Assembly (NCBI RefSeq): GCF_040529185.1
Contig: NZ_CP159510.1
Span: 620,001 to 684,000 of the forward strand
Direction of reading: 5' to 3'
DNA: 64,000 bases
DNA from: Sporolactobacillus sp. Y61
Lineage (GTDB): Bacteria; Bacillota; Bacilli; Bacillales; Sporolactobacillaceae
Shown here in pieces: positions 1 through 8,371 of this stretch (position 1 is its first letter; each line of letters opens with the position of its first letter). The translations under genes and the position numbers were made by a program. The notes below the pieces were generated by a model. That model was not told the origin of the DNA. It did no database searches and saw only the letters and a program-made list of their open reading frames with translations.

Positions 1-287
1 GCAGCCTTGGTGGGCCGTTGCCCCGCCAACAAGCTAATGCACCGCGGGCCCATCAGTCAGTGATGGCCGAAACCATCTTTCAGCTCCGCACCATGCGGTG
101 CGGAGGATCATCCGGTATTAGCTGCGGTTTCCCACAGTTATCCCAGTCTGACCGGCAGGTTGCCCACGTGTTACTCACCCATCCGCCGCTCACCTCAGGG
201 AGCAAGCTCCCCTCTGTGCGCACGACTTGCATGTATTAGGCACGCCGCCAGCGTTCGTCCTGAGCCAGGATCAAACTCTCCAAAAAA
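1..287 (-). rRNA. rrs: 16S rRNA, 5' part (truncated by window edge)
   Basis: The reverse strand reads the universal 16S start (GAGTTTGATCCTGGCTCAG) at about 261-280, and the mature 5' end is placed at about 287. The remaining 16S, 23S and 5S lie beyond position 1. The stretch is nearly identical to the 5' end of the complete 16S gene at 60584-60870. One difference lies inside the gene (position 20 versus 60603). Confidence 0.97.
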
Positions 288-422
288 GTGTTGCTTCTTC
301 CGGATCCCTTTCGGCATCCGGGTCAGTCTTTTTCGTTCATCAGATCCATAGCAAATTGAATTGATCAGGGGATAAACCCCTTAAATCACGCTTGGCTTTT
401 GTTCAGTTTTCAAGGAACATTC
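1..422 (-). repeat. Long direct repeat, copy 1 (16S 5' end plus leader)
   Basis: This segment matches 60584-61006 in the same orientation with only a few substitutions and one indel. It covers the first part of 16S and about 135 nt of pre-rRNA leader, including a boxA-like stretch near 400-416. Homology stops abruptly at about 422, so the two operons have unrelated promoter regions. Confidence 0.95.
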
Positions 423-453
423 TCTTCGTCGCTTATCTCAGGCGACCTAAATA

Positions 454-482
454 ATTATACTTTGTTATCTTCATGTTGTCAA
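454..482 (-). promoter_or_regulatory. rrn promoter, proximal (sigma-A)
   Basis: On the minus strand there is TTGACA at 477-482 and TATAAT at 454-459 with a 17-nt spacer, a perfect consensus pair. It drives the rRNA operon whose 16S begins at about 287. Confidence 0.9.
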
Positions 483-551
483 CACCTTTTTTTAAAATCA
501 GAATGTCGACGCATGCATTGACGCATACATTTCTGAAAGACAACAATGATG

Positions 552-579
552 ATTATACCAGCTGATTCTTTTTTGTCAA
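552..579 (-). promoter_or_regulatory. rrn promoter, distal (sigma-A)
   Basis: On the minus strand there is TTGACA at 574-579 and TATAAT at 552-557 with a 16-nt spacer. With the proximal promoter it forms a tandem pair, as is usual for Bacillales rrn operons. Confidence 0.85.
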
Positions 580-702
580 TCATTTATGCCCATTCTATAA
601 TATTCCTTATTTTTCCACACCGTAAGCATCGCTGCACGTCCACATATTCAGGCAGGCCTGGACATAGAATGGTACAAACATCAGGAACGGGGTGGATAGC
701 TC

Positions 703-1455
703 ATGTTATGGGTTGTGAACGGAAAGAAGCTGAAAAACCTGTTTTTCATTATTATCGCTGCCTTTTTTGCGGCTCTGATCCTGTTTGTCCAGAAACAGGA
801 ATTGAGCGTATTCACGCCAGTTAAACAATCCGGTGCCCTGGCCAAAGTTGAAACGAAACAGAAACATCTGGCACTGACGTTTGACAGTAACTGGGGTGAC
901 AGGCAGATCGGGCTGATTTTAAAAACATTGAAAGACGAGAACGTGAAAGCTACTTTTTTCTTCTCCGGTGAATGGGCGGAACGTCATCCTGAAATCATCA
1001 GAAAAGCCCTTAAAGACGGCCACGAGGTTGAATCGCACGGAATGAGACATGAAGATTACACGCAGCTTGATATTGAAAAAGTCAGGCGGGATATGCTTTT
1101 CTCCGGTGCAACACTCTATAAAACAGGTGGCACAAGACCCGTGATGATTCGCCCACCCTACGGAAAAATTAATGAGACTGTCTTACAGGCAGCAAAAAGT
1201 CTTAACCTGCAGCTTGTTCTCTGGAGTGTCAATCCCCAGGATGAGATGAATCCAGGCTATAAAGAGATTGTCCACAGCGTTCTGAAAGATGCCGGAAAAG
1301 GGGATATTATCCGGCTTCATGCTTCCGATTCAGCAAAACAGACCTATCGGGCATTGCCCTTCATTATTCGTGAACTGGAAAACAGAGGGTATACCTTTGT
1401 CACTGTTCAAACCCTGATGGCCGACGGGAAGTCCAGCCATCGGCTGCTTGACTGA
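703..1455 (+). CDS. pdaB: Sporulation polysaccharide deacetylase PdaB
   Basis: A 250-residue NodB-type carbohydrate esterase needed in B. subtilis to maintain the spore cortex. A single N-terminal membrane segment (about residues 11-30) should anchor it. The deacetylase motifs are visible: TFDSNWGD (59-66), the HxxxH pair H112/H116, RPPYG (150-154) and a C-terminal RLHAS (204-208). The second Asp of the classical TFDD motif is replaced, as in the PdaB branch. The start is set by GGGGTGG seven bases upstream. It is the only plus-strand protein gene here; it converges on gerD with 5 nt between the stop codons and diverges from the rrn promoters. In B. subtilis it is transcribed in the forespore by sigma-G; I could not find a convincing sigma-G promoter. 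Confidence 0.93.
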   Translation: MLWVVNGKKLKNLFFIIIAAFFAALILFVQKQELSVFTPVKQSGALAKVETKQKHLALTFDSNWGDRQIGLILKTLKDENVKATFFFSGEWAERHPEIIRKALKDGHEVESHGMRHEDYTQLDIEKVRRDMLFSGATLYKTGGTRPVMIRPPYGKINETVLQAAKSLNLQLVLWSVNPQDEMNPGYKEIVHSVLKDAGKGDIIRLHASDSAKQTYRALPFIIRELENRGYTFVTVQTLMADGKSSHRLLD

Positions 1456-1460
1456 TTCGA

Positions 1461-2015
1461 TCACTCGGCGTTTTCCGCCTTTTCAGCCTGCTTCTGTAAC
1501 ACTTTTGTTATCGCATCTGACAGCTCCTTCTGAAACATGGGACCCGCGACCGTCTCCTGAAGGATCTTCTCCATTTGTTTACGAAATGGTTTGGTTTTCT
1601 GCAGTTCAAGATAGCCCTTCTGCAGTTCGGGATCCTTCAGAATGTCAATCATCATGCCCTGATAATCAGGATCCTTCATCATTTTTTTTAGCAGCTGTTC
1701 ATTCTCCTTTTCCATCGTCTTTGCCAGCTTCCGGGAAAAGTCGGGGTCTTCCAGGAGTTCCTGCCAGACTTTGTGTCCTTCATCTGTTGTCAGCGTCTCA
1801 ATAATGGTCTGTTTTACCGTCGTATCATTCATGACGACTGCAGATCTCAGTTCTTTGTCCTGCAACATTTCTTTCAGCGTGTCTCTGCCTTCATCGGTAC
1901 GCAGCATATCCAGTACCATCCGTTTGCTGTCTTTATAAGTGGACGTCTCTTCTCCGCATCCGGACAGGATGATAAGGATAATAGCTGAGAAGACAATCAC
2001 TGCTTTCTTTATCAT
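1461..2015 (-). CDS. gerD: Spore germination lipoprotein GerD
   Basis: A 184-residue secreted lipoprotein with hydrophobic signal residues 3-16 and a lipobox LSGC that makes Cys20 the lipidated residue. GerD gathers nutrient germinant receptors into a cluster in the spore inner membrane. The mature part is highly charged and helical, with repeated LxxMLxDPEL-like segments. ATG at 2015 is preferred over the upstream in-frame start because GAGGAGG lies nine bases before it and the product then matches the B. subtilis length. It sits between salA and pdaB as in B. subtilis, except that kbaA, normally between gerD and pdaB, is absent. Confidence 0.9.
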   Translation of the reverse strand: MIKKAVIVFSAIILIILSGCGEETSTYKDSKRMVLDMLRTDEGRDTLKEMLQDKELRSAVVMNDTTVKQTIIETLTTDEGHKVWQELLEDPDFSRKLAKTMEKENEQLLKKMMKDPDYQGMMIDILKDPELQKGYLELQKTKPFRKQMEKILQETVAGPMFQKELSDAITKVLQKQAEKAENAE

Positions 2016-2117
2016 GAACATGGCCCTCCTCACACATCCACCGTTAATATGTGAGGATCCCGCTACTTTATTCTCTGAGTATAAAAAAAGAGACACTCAA
2101 TGGAGCGCCTTTTCTAT

Positions 2118-3173
2118 TCAGCCATTGGATGATTCCACTTTCCGAAGAATTTTTTCAGCTATTTTGTCATAAATCCCGGCAACAGGGTCATCCTTGAAAT
2201 AAACACCCGGGGCAAAAATTTCCGGATGGGGATCAGGCTGACGGAGGGGTAATCTGCCCAGAAGATCAGTCTGCAGAAGATCACTGAGTTTGTCACCGCC
2301 ACCCTGGCCAAAGACATGTTCTCTTTCCCCGGTTTTTCGACTTTCAAAATAAGACATGTTTTCAATGACACCCAGAATCTCGTGCTTCGTTTTTACAGCC
2401 ATTTGACCCGCCCGGGCTGCGACAAATGCGGCTGTCGGATGCGGTGTTGTCACAATAATCTCTTTAGAATGCGGAAGTCTGCTGTGCACATCCATGGCGA
2501 CATCACCCGTACCCGGCGGAAGATCAAGAATCAGATAATCCAGATCGCCCCAGTCAACATCATGGAAAAAGTTATTCAGCATTTTTCCGAGCATCGGCCC
2601 GCGCCAGATCACAGGGGAATTGTTTTCTACAAAGAAACCCATGGAAATCACTTTGACACCAAAACGGTCGACCGGAATAATCCGGTTATGCGCCACCGCC
2701 GGTCGATTTTCGATACCCATCATGTCAGGCACGCTGAATCCGTAAATATCGGCATCCAGGAGTCCGGTTTTTTTCCCTTTTCGTGCGAGCGCGAGGGCCA
2801 GATTAACGGAAACCGTTGACTTGCCGACGCCACCCTTACCACTTGCGACAGCAATAAAAACCGTCTTATTTTCAGGGGAAAGCAGTGTCGGTGCTTCCCT
2901 GGGAAATCCACCGAGTGCTCTGATCTCGTCTTCACTGAGTTGTGTAAAACGCATGCCGACCGATCCGGCTCCCGCCTCTTTCAGTTTCGATGAGATTTCA
3001 ACCTGAATCTGCATCTGTTTGACACGATCTGCCTTACTCAATGCAATCTTCATACTGACAAGGTCCTCTTTAATCTTCAGCTCACGCAAGGCACCTGTCT
3101 CCATCAGATTTTTATGTAAAAAAGGATCCTGAACGGTCTTCAGTACTTCTTCGATCTTTTGCTGATCTATCAT
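2118..3173 (-). CDS. salA: Mrp/NBP35-family ATPase SalA
   Basis: A 351-residue P-loop ATPase. Residues 1-75 form the MIP18 (DUF59) domain; the deviant Walker A GKGGVGKS is at 112-119, followed by the LLDADIYG switch region and DLPPGTGD. Proteins of this family carry Fe-S clusters; in B. subtilis SalA also acts as a regulator that represses scoC and so raises exoprotease production. No C-terminal CxxC pair, which binds the cluster in many Mrp proteins, is visible. It lies in the conserved cwlD-salA-gerD order. Confidence 0.9.
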   Translation of the reverse strand: MIDQQKIEEVLKTVQDPFLHKNLMETGALRELKIKEDLVSMKIALSKADRVKQMQIQVEISSKLKEAGAGSVGMRFTQLSEDEIRALGGFPREAPTLLSPENKTVFIAVASGKGGVGKSTVSVNLALALARKGKKTGLLDADIYGFSVPDMMGIENRPAVAHNRIIPVDRFGVKVISMGFFVENNSPVIWRGPMLGKMLNNFFHDVDWGDLDYLILDLPPGTGDVAMDVHSRLPHSKEIIVTTPHPTAAFVAARAGQMAVKTKHEILGVIENMSYFESRKTGEREHVFGQGGGDKLSDLLQTDLLGRLPLRQPDPHPEIFAPGVYFKDDPVAGIYDKIAEKILRKVESSNG

Positions 3174-3258
3174 CGATATTCCAGTCCTCCCGTGTCATCG
3201 TTTTCATATCCAGTATACCAGACATCTGTGTTCATGACGTGAAAAAAGGCCGGAGTAT

Positions 3259-3969
3259 TTACTCATCAGCAGGTGTTTTTTCAGACGTGAAATAGCGCAT
3301 AATCCCCTGGCTGATGGCATGTGCCGCCTTCCTCTGATAATTTTTCTGAATCAGCAGATGACGCTCATCCGGGTTAGATAAAAAACCGACCTCAACAAGT
3401 GCTGCAGGAGGGGCGGCTTTTTTTAACAGATACACGTGGCCGATCGGTCTGGCATAGCGGTCCGTATTGCCCAGATTCTTCTTCAGCGAGTCCTGAATAA
3501 ACCGGGCGAACTTCTGATTTTTTATCGACTTCGGGTGATAAAAGGTCTGCGCACCGCGCCAGCGGGCAGAAGGGATGGCATTCATATGGATACTGATGAA
3601 CGCATCCGGACTGGATGTCTGGATCAGTCTGGCACGACGCATCAGATCCTGCGTTTTATGGCGTCCGGTATAATCTTCATCCGACAGGTCTCTGTCGCTG
3701 TCCCGGGTCATGATGACAAGAGCCCCTGCTTCCTGAAGATAGTTGCGGATATCCCGGGCAATGGCAAGCGCGATTTCTTTCTCTTCGGTTTCACCGCCGA
3801 CTGCACCGCCATCTGGACCACCATGGCCGGCATCAACCACAAGCACACGTCCGGAAAGTGGCAGATTCCATGCCTTCCAGGTGTGCATACTGGTGATCAG
3901 CCAGCCGACGGCCACAACCACGGACAATGCACCAACAACCAGTATCCCCGCCAGCCACTTCCGTCTCAT
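3259..3969 (-). CDS. cwlD: N-acetylmuramoyl-L-alanine amidase CwlD
   Basis: A 236-residue Amidase_3 zinc enzyme with one N-terminal membrane segment (residues 8-27). The zinc ligands are visible as H49 in DAGHGG, the Glu in the EKEIAL region (about 64-66) and H128 in SIHMN, and the catalytic Glu is E193 in LVEVGF. CwlD removes the peptide side chain from muramic acid in the spore cortex, the first step towards muramic-delta-lactam, which PdaA then completes. Its presence shows a spore-forming lifestyle. Confidence 0.93.
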   Translation of the reverse strand: MRRKWLAGILVVGALSVVVAVGWLITSMHTWKAWNLPLSGRVLVVDAGHGGPDGGAVGGETEEKEIALAIARDIRNYLQEAGALVIMTRDSDRDLSDEDYTGRHKTQDLMRRARLIQTSSPDAFISIHMNAIPSARWRGAQTFYHPKSIKNQKFARFIQDSLKKNLGNTDRYARPIGHVYLLKKAAPPAALVEVGFLSNPDERHLLIQKNYQRKAAHAISQGIMRYFTSEKTPADE

Positions 3970-4039
3970 TTGCCCTGCCCCCTTGTCCTGCTTTGTCTCT
4001 TGGACATGTATATGGGCAAAATCGCCTTTTATGACGTAC

Positions 4040-4474
4040 TTAATGTAATTTCATTCTCAGACGTTTCACGGATAAATCAAAACCGTCCAGCCACCATCCA
4101 TGCAAAAAGGTTCTGCATGCCTGATCAATCCCGCGCAGTTCTTCCGGATCGGTTGACCAGAAACGCCAGAAATCAAAGAAATCTTCATGCAGCATATCGA
4201 ATTTCGGTTGACTCCGTTCAAATACCACCTCTTCCCGTTCACCATAAAAACCGAAGCGCCCCATCGATGAGCCCAGCAGAAAAGATTCAAGCGCGTATTC
4301 TGCGCACATCTCCATGGCCATACTGCTGCCCGTAGGCAGAGCACTCAGATACCGATCGAAAGTATGATGAATCGCGCTCTGGATCTTCTCAAAGGAGAGA
4401 TCCTGAAGTGCCCGCCTCTCTGAATGTATTTGTTTATCCCGCTTCTTTTTCTGAAAATCCATAACAACAGCCAT
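4040..4474 (-). CDS. ybaK: YbaK-like protein (DUF2521)
   Basis: A 144-residue soluble protein of unknown function, placed as ybaK is in B. subtilis between rpsI and cwlD. It is rich in aromatic residues towards the C-terminus (DFFDFWRFW, HGWWLDGFD) and basic at both ends. The start at 4474 is supported by AAAGGAGG eight bases upstream; an earlier in-frame ATG lacks such a site. There is no signal peptide or membrane segment. The family assignment rests on position and overall sequence character. Confidence 0.75.
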   Translation of the reverse strand: MAVVMDFQKKKRDKQIHSERRALQDLSFEKIQSAIHHTFDRYLSALPTGSSMAMEMCAEYALESFLLGSSMGRFGFYGEREEVVFERSQPKFDMLHEDFFDFWRFWSTDPEELRGIDQACRTFLHGWWLDGFDLSVKRLRMKLH

Positions 4475-4661
4475 CAATTTTCCCTCCTTTCCCTTTATCA
4501 TCCGACGGAGTCGCGATTTTAAAACGTAACAGCTTTTGCCATCCCTTTATGTGGCAAAAGTCCGGTTTTAAAAAAAATTTTCCGACTGGCAAGCTGCAGG
4601 TGCCGACAGAGACTTCATTTTTCCGATCCTTTTCGCAAAAAATTTGTATTTTCTTTAAAGG

Positions 4662-4693
4662 TAAAAAAAAATAAGCCCGGTAAACGGACTTAT
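4662..4693 (-). terminator. Rho-independent terminator upstream of ybaK
   Basis: On the minus strand ATAAGTCCG pairs with CGGGCTTAT (one G-U) around a 5-nt loop and is followed by a run of at least eight T. It lies about 190 nt before the ybaK start, so it ends a separate short transcript or works as an attenuator in the ybaK leader. Confidence 0.8.
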
Positions 4694-4845
4694 AGAAAAA
4701 TGAAACTAAAGAGAGTACTCCACTACTCACTTATGACATTACACTTTTCGACTATATGATCGCGGATTTTGTTAAATTTCACATGAAGAAAACCGTGTCG
4801 ACCGGCAGGTCATAAACCTGGCCGGAGCCTTAGTTTATCTGTAAA
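4694..4845 (-). other. Intergenic interval bracketed by two terminators
   Basis: About 150 nt lie between the rpsI terminator and a second terminator of the same orientation. It holds an interrupted hairpin at about 4802-4825 (CCGG and AGGT arms around TTTATG on the minus strand) and no reading frame worth calling. It could encode a small RNA or a 5' leader of ybaK. I see no consensus sigma-A promoter. Confidence 0.4.
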
Positions 4846-4846
4846 A

Positions 4847-4877
4847 GCAAAAACTCCCGGCTAAAAAACCGGGAGTT
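4847..4877 (-). terminator. Terminator of the rplM-rpsI operon
   Basis: On the minus strand AACTCCCGG and CCGGGAGTT form a 9-bp stem around a T-rich loop, followed by TTTGCTTTT. It begins about 23 nt after the rpsI stop. Confidence 0.92.
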
Positions 4878-4900
4878 GCAAAACATATATAAAAAACAGA

Positions 4901-5293
4901 TCAGCGTTTTGAGAACTGCGGTGCGCGACGGGCGCCCTTGAGTCCATATTTTTTACGTTCTTTCATTCTTGGGTCACGGGTCAGGAAGCCTGCCTTCTTC
5001 AATACCGGGCGATATTCCGGATCTGCCTTCAGAAGCGCACGGGCAACACCATGACGGATCGCACCAGCCTGACCGGTAAATCCTCCGCCTTTCACGTTAA
5101 CCAGCACGTCATATCTTCCTTCTGTTTCTGTTGAAACAAGAGGCTGTTTCAGAATCGTGCGCAGTGTTTCAAGGTTGAAGTAGTCATCCGCATTACGGCC
5201 ATTAACGACGACTTTTCCGTCACCCGGAACGAGCCTGACGCGGGCAACTGAATTCTTACGACGGCCGGTACCGGTATATTGTAATTGTGCCAT
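4901..5293 (-). CDS. rpsI: 30S ribosomal protein S9
   Basis: A 130-residue S9 protein beginning [19 protein letters not shown] and ending in the conserved basic tail (RRAPQFSKR) that reaches the P-site tRNA. The start at 5293 removes 26 upstream in-frame residues that do not resemble S9. It follows rplM by 16 nt and shares its transcript, with a strong terminator downstream. Confidence 0.97.
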   Translation of the reverse strand: MAQLQYTGTGRRKNSVARVRLVPGDGKVVVNGRNADDYFNLETLRTILKQPLVSTETEGRYDVLVNVKGGGFTGQAGAIRHGVARALLKADPEYRPVLKKAGFLTRDPRMKERKKYGLKGARRAPQFSKR

Positions 5294-5309
5294 TCTTATT
5301 TCCCCCTCC

Positions 5310-5747
5310 TTATCCACGAAGTGTGTAAACTTCAGGTTTTTGTGCGGCATGCGGATGTTCCGCGCCTTCATATACGTGCAGTTTCAGGAACATTTTGTGT
5401 CCAAGACTGTTGTGAGGAAGCATGCCCTTAATGGTACGTTCGAGCATTTCCCTTGAACGCGTCTCACGCATTTGCTGGGCTGAACGGGCCTTAATGCCTC
5501 CCGCAAAGCCTGAATGACGAATATACTGTTTGGTCTGCAGTTTTCTGCCTGTCAGACGAATTTTTTTCGCATTAATAATAATCACATTGTCACCGACGTC
5601 CGCATGAGGCGTATAAGTCGGTTTATTCTTGCCGCGCAGTATCGCTGCGACCTGGCTTGCAAGGCGGCCGAGAATCTGGCCGTCCGCATCAATAACCAGC
5701 CATTTGCGGTCAGCTGATGCTGTTGTAGCCATATATGTTGTACGCAC
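5310..5747 (-). CDS. rplM: 50S ribosomal protein L13
   Basis: A 145-residue L13, an early 50S assembly protein. The start is a GTG at 5747 (product MRTTYMATT...), chosen because GGGAGG lies eight bases upstream and the length then equals that of B. subtilis L13. It is the first gene of the rplM-rpsI operon, with a 150-nt structured leader and its own promoter. Confidence 0.95.
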   Translation of the reverse strand: MRTTYMATTASADRKWLVIDADGQILGRLASQVAAILRGKNKPTYTPHADVGDNVIIINAKKIRLTGRKLQTKQYIRHSGFAGGIKARSAQQMRETRSREMLERTIKGMLPHNSLGHKMFLKLHVYEGAEHPHAAQKPEVYTLRG

Positions 5748-5890
5748 TACTGTTTCCTCCCTGATTACATTCATATTCTCTCAGCGACCCACAACCGCTT
5801 AGAGCCGGAAATGATCAATTTCCGTTTCCGTTCATGATTCTATTTGATCCAATATATTTTGGGGCTAATAGTGGTCAAATCAGAAATGCC
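5748..5890 (-). promoter_or_regulatory. rplM leader RNA (L13-leader type)
   Basis: About 140 nt of untranslated RNA between the promoter and rplM. It has a clear hairpin at about 5799-5816 (CGGAAA and TTTCCG arms). An L13-binding autoregulatory leader is described upstream of rplM in B. subtilis, and the location matches; the fold was not computed. Confidence 0.55.
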
Positions 5891-5897
5891 GAAGTAT

Positions 5898-5926
5898 ATT
5901 TTATAACACACAGACTTGATTGTCAA
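5898..5926 (-). promoter_or_regulatory. rplM-rpsI promoter (sigma-A)
   Basis: On the minus strand TTGACA at 5921-5926 and TAAAAT at 5898-5903 are separated by 17 nt. It lies in the gap between truA and rplM. Confidence 0.88.
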
Positions 5927-5953
5927 TCACTGATAATTTTTCGGGAGAAAGAA

Positions 5954-6694
5954 TTAATAGATCACCCGCCACAATGTCAGCCCATGGGCAGGTGCCGTCT
6001 TTGACGCTGCCTGCCTGTCTTTTCCTTCAATGATTCGGCCAACGCTCTCCGGTACCCGTGCATGCAGACCGACATCCAGAAGTGTCCCTGTGACGATCCG
6101 AACCATCTGGTAGAGAAAACCGCTTCCGACGATACGGATCACGGTCTCATCAGGATCCACAGGGAAAATCTCCAGTTCATAAACCGTCCGGACTTTATTC
6201 CTGACGCTTGTATTTGCCGCACAGAAGCAGGAAAAATCATGCGTGCCGACAATATACTGTGCCGCTTCATTCATTTTCCCAAGATCCAGTTTATCAGGGA
6301 CGTGCAGGGTGTAAAGTCGTCTGAACAGATCTGGCTGCGGTCTGGTCAGCAGACGATATCTGTATTCTTTTTTCCTGACATCATACCGGGCATGAAAAGA
6401 TTCCGGTACCCGTTCCGTCCTGAAAATATGGATATCTTCCGGCAAAAGGCTGTTCAGCGCCAGCGTCCAGTGATCGACCGGAATCTTAAGCGGACTGCTG
6501 AAATGGAAGACCTGACCTTTCGCATGAACGCCCCGGTCCGTACGCCCCGAGGCTGTGATTTTTATCTGGCTGCCATGATGCATTCGGGAAAGGGCCAACT
6601 GAATTTCGCTCTGAACGGTGCGTTTTTCCGGCTGCACCTGATAACCATAGAAATGCGTTCCATCATAGGAAACCGTGCATTTGAGTTTATCCAT
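5954..6694 (-). CDS. truA: tRNA pseudouridine(38-40) synthase TruA
   Basis: A 246-residue TruA, which makes pseudouridine at positions 38-40 of the tRNA anticodon arm. The catalytic Asp is D53 in SGRTDRGVHA. The length is normal for the family. It lies directly downstream of ecfT (15 nt) and is probably cotranscribed with the ECF genes, as in B. subtilis. Confidence 0.96.
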   Translation of the reverse strand: MDKLKCTVSYDGTHFYGYQVQPEKRTVQSEIQLALSRMHHGSQIKITASGRTDRGVHAKGQVFHFSSPLKIPVDHWTLALNSLLPEDIHIFRTERVPESFHARYDVRKKEYRYRLLTRPQPDLFRRLYTLHVPDKLDLGKMNEAAQYIVGTHDFSCFCAANTSVRNKVRTVYELEIFPVDPDETVIRIVGSGFLYQMVRIVTGTLLDVGLHARVPESVGRIIEGKDRQAASKTAPAHGLTLWRVIY

Positions 6695-6709
6695 TATGTT
6701 AACCTGCCT

Positions 6710-7504
6710 TCAGCTTCGGACAAGAATCAGTACGACAGTCAGTAAGCCGAGCAGGACCATCAGTTCCGTGTCCCGGTGCCCCCAGCTCAGTTTATGAAGC
6801 CGCGTCCGCCCGGCCTCCCCGTGATAGCCCCTGGCTTCCATCGCCATCGAAAGGTCTTCAGCTCTCTTAAACGCACTGACAAATAGTGGGACGAGCAGGG
6901 GGACAACCGCCTTCATCCGGTTTTTCACGGAGCCGCTGGAAAAATCAGAGCCACGGGCAGCCTGCGCCTTGATAATCTTCTCCGTTTCTTCCAGAAGTGT
7001 TGGAATAAAACGCAACGAGATCGACATCATCAGGGCAAATTCATGGACCGGAAACTTCAGCTTTTTCAGTGGCCCAAGTAAGCTTTCCATGCCATCCGTT
7101 ATTTCTATCGGCGAGGTCGTCAGAGTCAGAAGAGTCGTCATGATAATAATCACTAAAATTCTGATGGAAATAAATATCGACTGGATTAGTCCATTAAGAT
7201 AAATATGAAACCAGCCCAGGCTGAACAGGAGCGGTCCTCCCGTCGTAAAAAAGAGGTTCAGGAAAAAAGTCAGGAGAACGATGAAAAAGACGGCCTTTAG
7301 TCCCCTGTAAATAAATTTAAACGAGACTTTCGAGAAAATAATCCCCGCAACACAGAAAAGCAGCAATAATCCGTTAGTGACCCAGTTATTAGCCAGAAAG
7401 ACAATGATGACAAATAAAAAAATGGAAATCAGTTTTGAACGCGGATCCAGCTGGTGGATAAATGACTTCAGCGGAACATATTGTCCGATCACAAGATTAA
7501 ACAT
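6710..7504 (-). CDS. ecfT: ECF transporter transmembrane subunit EcfT
   Basis: The shared membrane component of energy-coupling-factor vitamin/micronutrient importers. It has several hydrophobic helices and the two Ala-Arg-Gly motifs that couple it to the ATPases (in AQAARGSD and AMEARGYH). The start at 7504 is supported by GGAGG eight bases upstream. It follows the ecfA2 stop by 2 nt, so translation is probably coupled. No substrate-binding S component is in the window, consistent with a shared module. Confidence 0.95.
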   Translation of the reverse strand: MFNLVIGQYVPLKSFIHQLDPRSKLISIFLFVIIVFLANNWVTNGLLLLFCVAGIIFSKVSFKFIYRGLKAVFFIVLLTFFLNLFFTTGGPLLFSLGWFHIYLNGLIQSIFISIRILVIIIMTTLLTLTTSPIEITDGMESLLGPLKKLKFPVHEFALMMSISLRFIPTLLEETEKIIKAQAARGSDFSSGSVKNRMKAVVPLLVPLFVSAFKRAEDLSMAMEARGYHGEAGRTRLHKLSWGHRDTELMVLLGLLTVVLILVRS

Positions 7505-8371
7505 GGTCAGCGCCTCCATTCAGAATCCGGATAACCGTATCAGCCGTTTCATTGAGTGTGAATACCGGACCTGTTTTTTTCCTGCGGCCCATTTTTTGGT
7601 TCAGCTGATCCAGAAACAGCATGGTCTGCGGGGCGTCCAGTCCGGCCTGATGCAGCTCCTCTTCCCTGGAAAATACGTCTTCAGGTTTCCCGTCCATTAT
7701 TTTCTTCCCATGATTCATCACAATCACCTGATCGGAATATAAAGCGGCATCGTTCATATTGTGTGTGACCATAATAATGGTTGTTTTTCTCTCTTTATTC
7801 AGTCCGAGAAATAGCTGCAGAATCTCCTCCCGGCCCCTCGGATCAAGGCCGGCTGTGGGTTCATCAAGAATGATTGCCTCGGGGTGCGCTGCCAGTACAC
7901 CTGCAATAGCCACGCGGCGCATCTGGCCTCCACTGAGATCGAACGGTGACCGTTGCCAGTATGGGGAAGGAATACCGACCCGTGTCAGACTTTCTTCTGC
8001 TCTCTTCACCGCTTCGTCCTGCGGCACACCGAAGTTTATCGGCCCAAAACAGACATCCTTGATGATTGTTTCATCAAACAGCTGATGTTCCGGATACTGG
8101 AAAACAAAACCCACTTTCGCTCTCAGAGTCCTGAGATCCTGTTTCTTTTTATCTGCTGTCAGGTTATACGAACCAACGACCACTTTCCCGAAGAAGGTTT
8201 GAGTAATCCGTCGATATGCTGGACAAGAGTAGATTTTCCTGATCCAGTTTGACCGATAATGGACGTAAATGAACCGGACGGGATACGAAGATTAATATCA
8301 TCCAGGGCTTTACGCGCAAACGGTGACCCCGGGTTGTAGATGTGGTTTACTTTTGTGAACGTAATGTCCAT
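7497..8371 (-). CDS. ecfA2: ECF transporter ATPase EcfA2 (apparent -1 frameshift)
   Basis: An ABC ATPase split between two frames. The N-terminal part (8371 down to about 8184) has Walker [10 protein letters not shown] at residues 40-48. The rest continues in the -1 frame with the Q-loop [10 protein letters not shown], signature LSGGQMRR and Walker B ILDEPTAG. The junction is a G_GGA_AAG heptamer at 8183-8189; rereading one base joins SSGK to VVVGSYNL, restoring a continuous protein of about 290 residues. Without the shift translation stops at residue 70, before the signature motif. Either a base is missing from the sequence, or the gene is a pseudogene, or ribosomes shift. The first 25 nt overlap the end of ecfA1. 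Confidence 0.85.

Noticed and set aside
640..680. Possible sigma-G promoter for pdaB (CATA.. boxes about 16-17 nt apart)
   Set aside because: The match to the sigma-G consensus is too weak to report as a feature.
1448..1804. 118-codon plus-strand frame after pdaB
   Set aside because: Antisense to gerD, proline/serine-rich low-complexity translation, no ribosome-binding site.
3436..4335. 299-codon open frame on the plus strand
   Set aside because: It lies antisense to cwlD and ybaK, both clear genes, has no ribosome-binding site and resembles no family.
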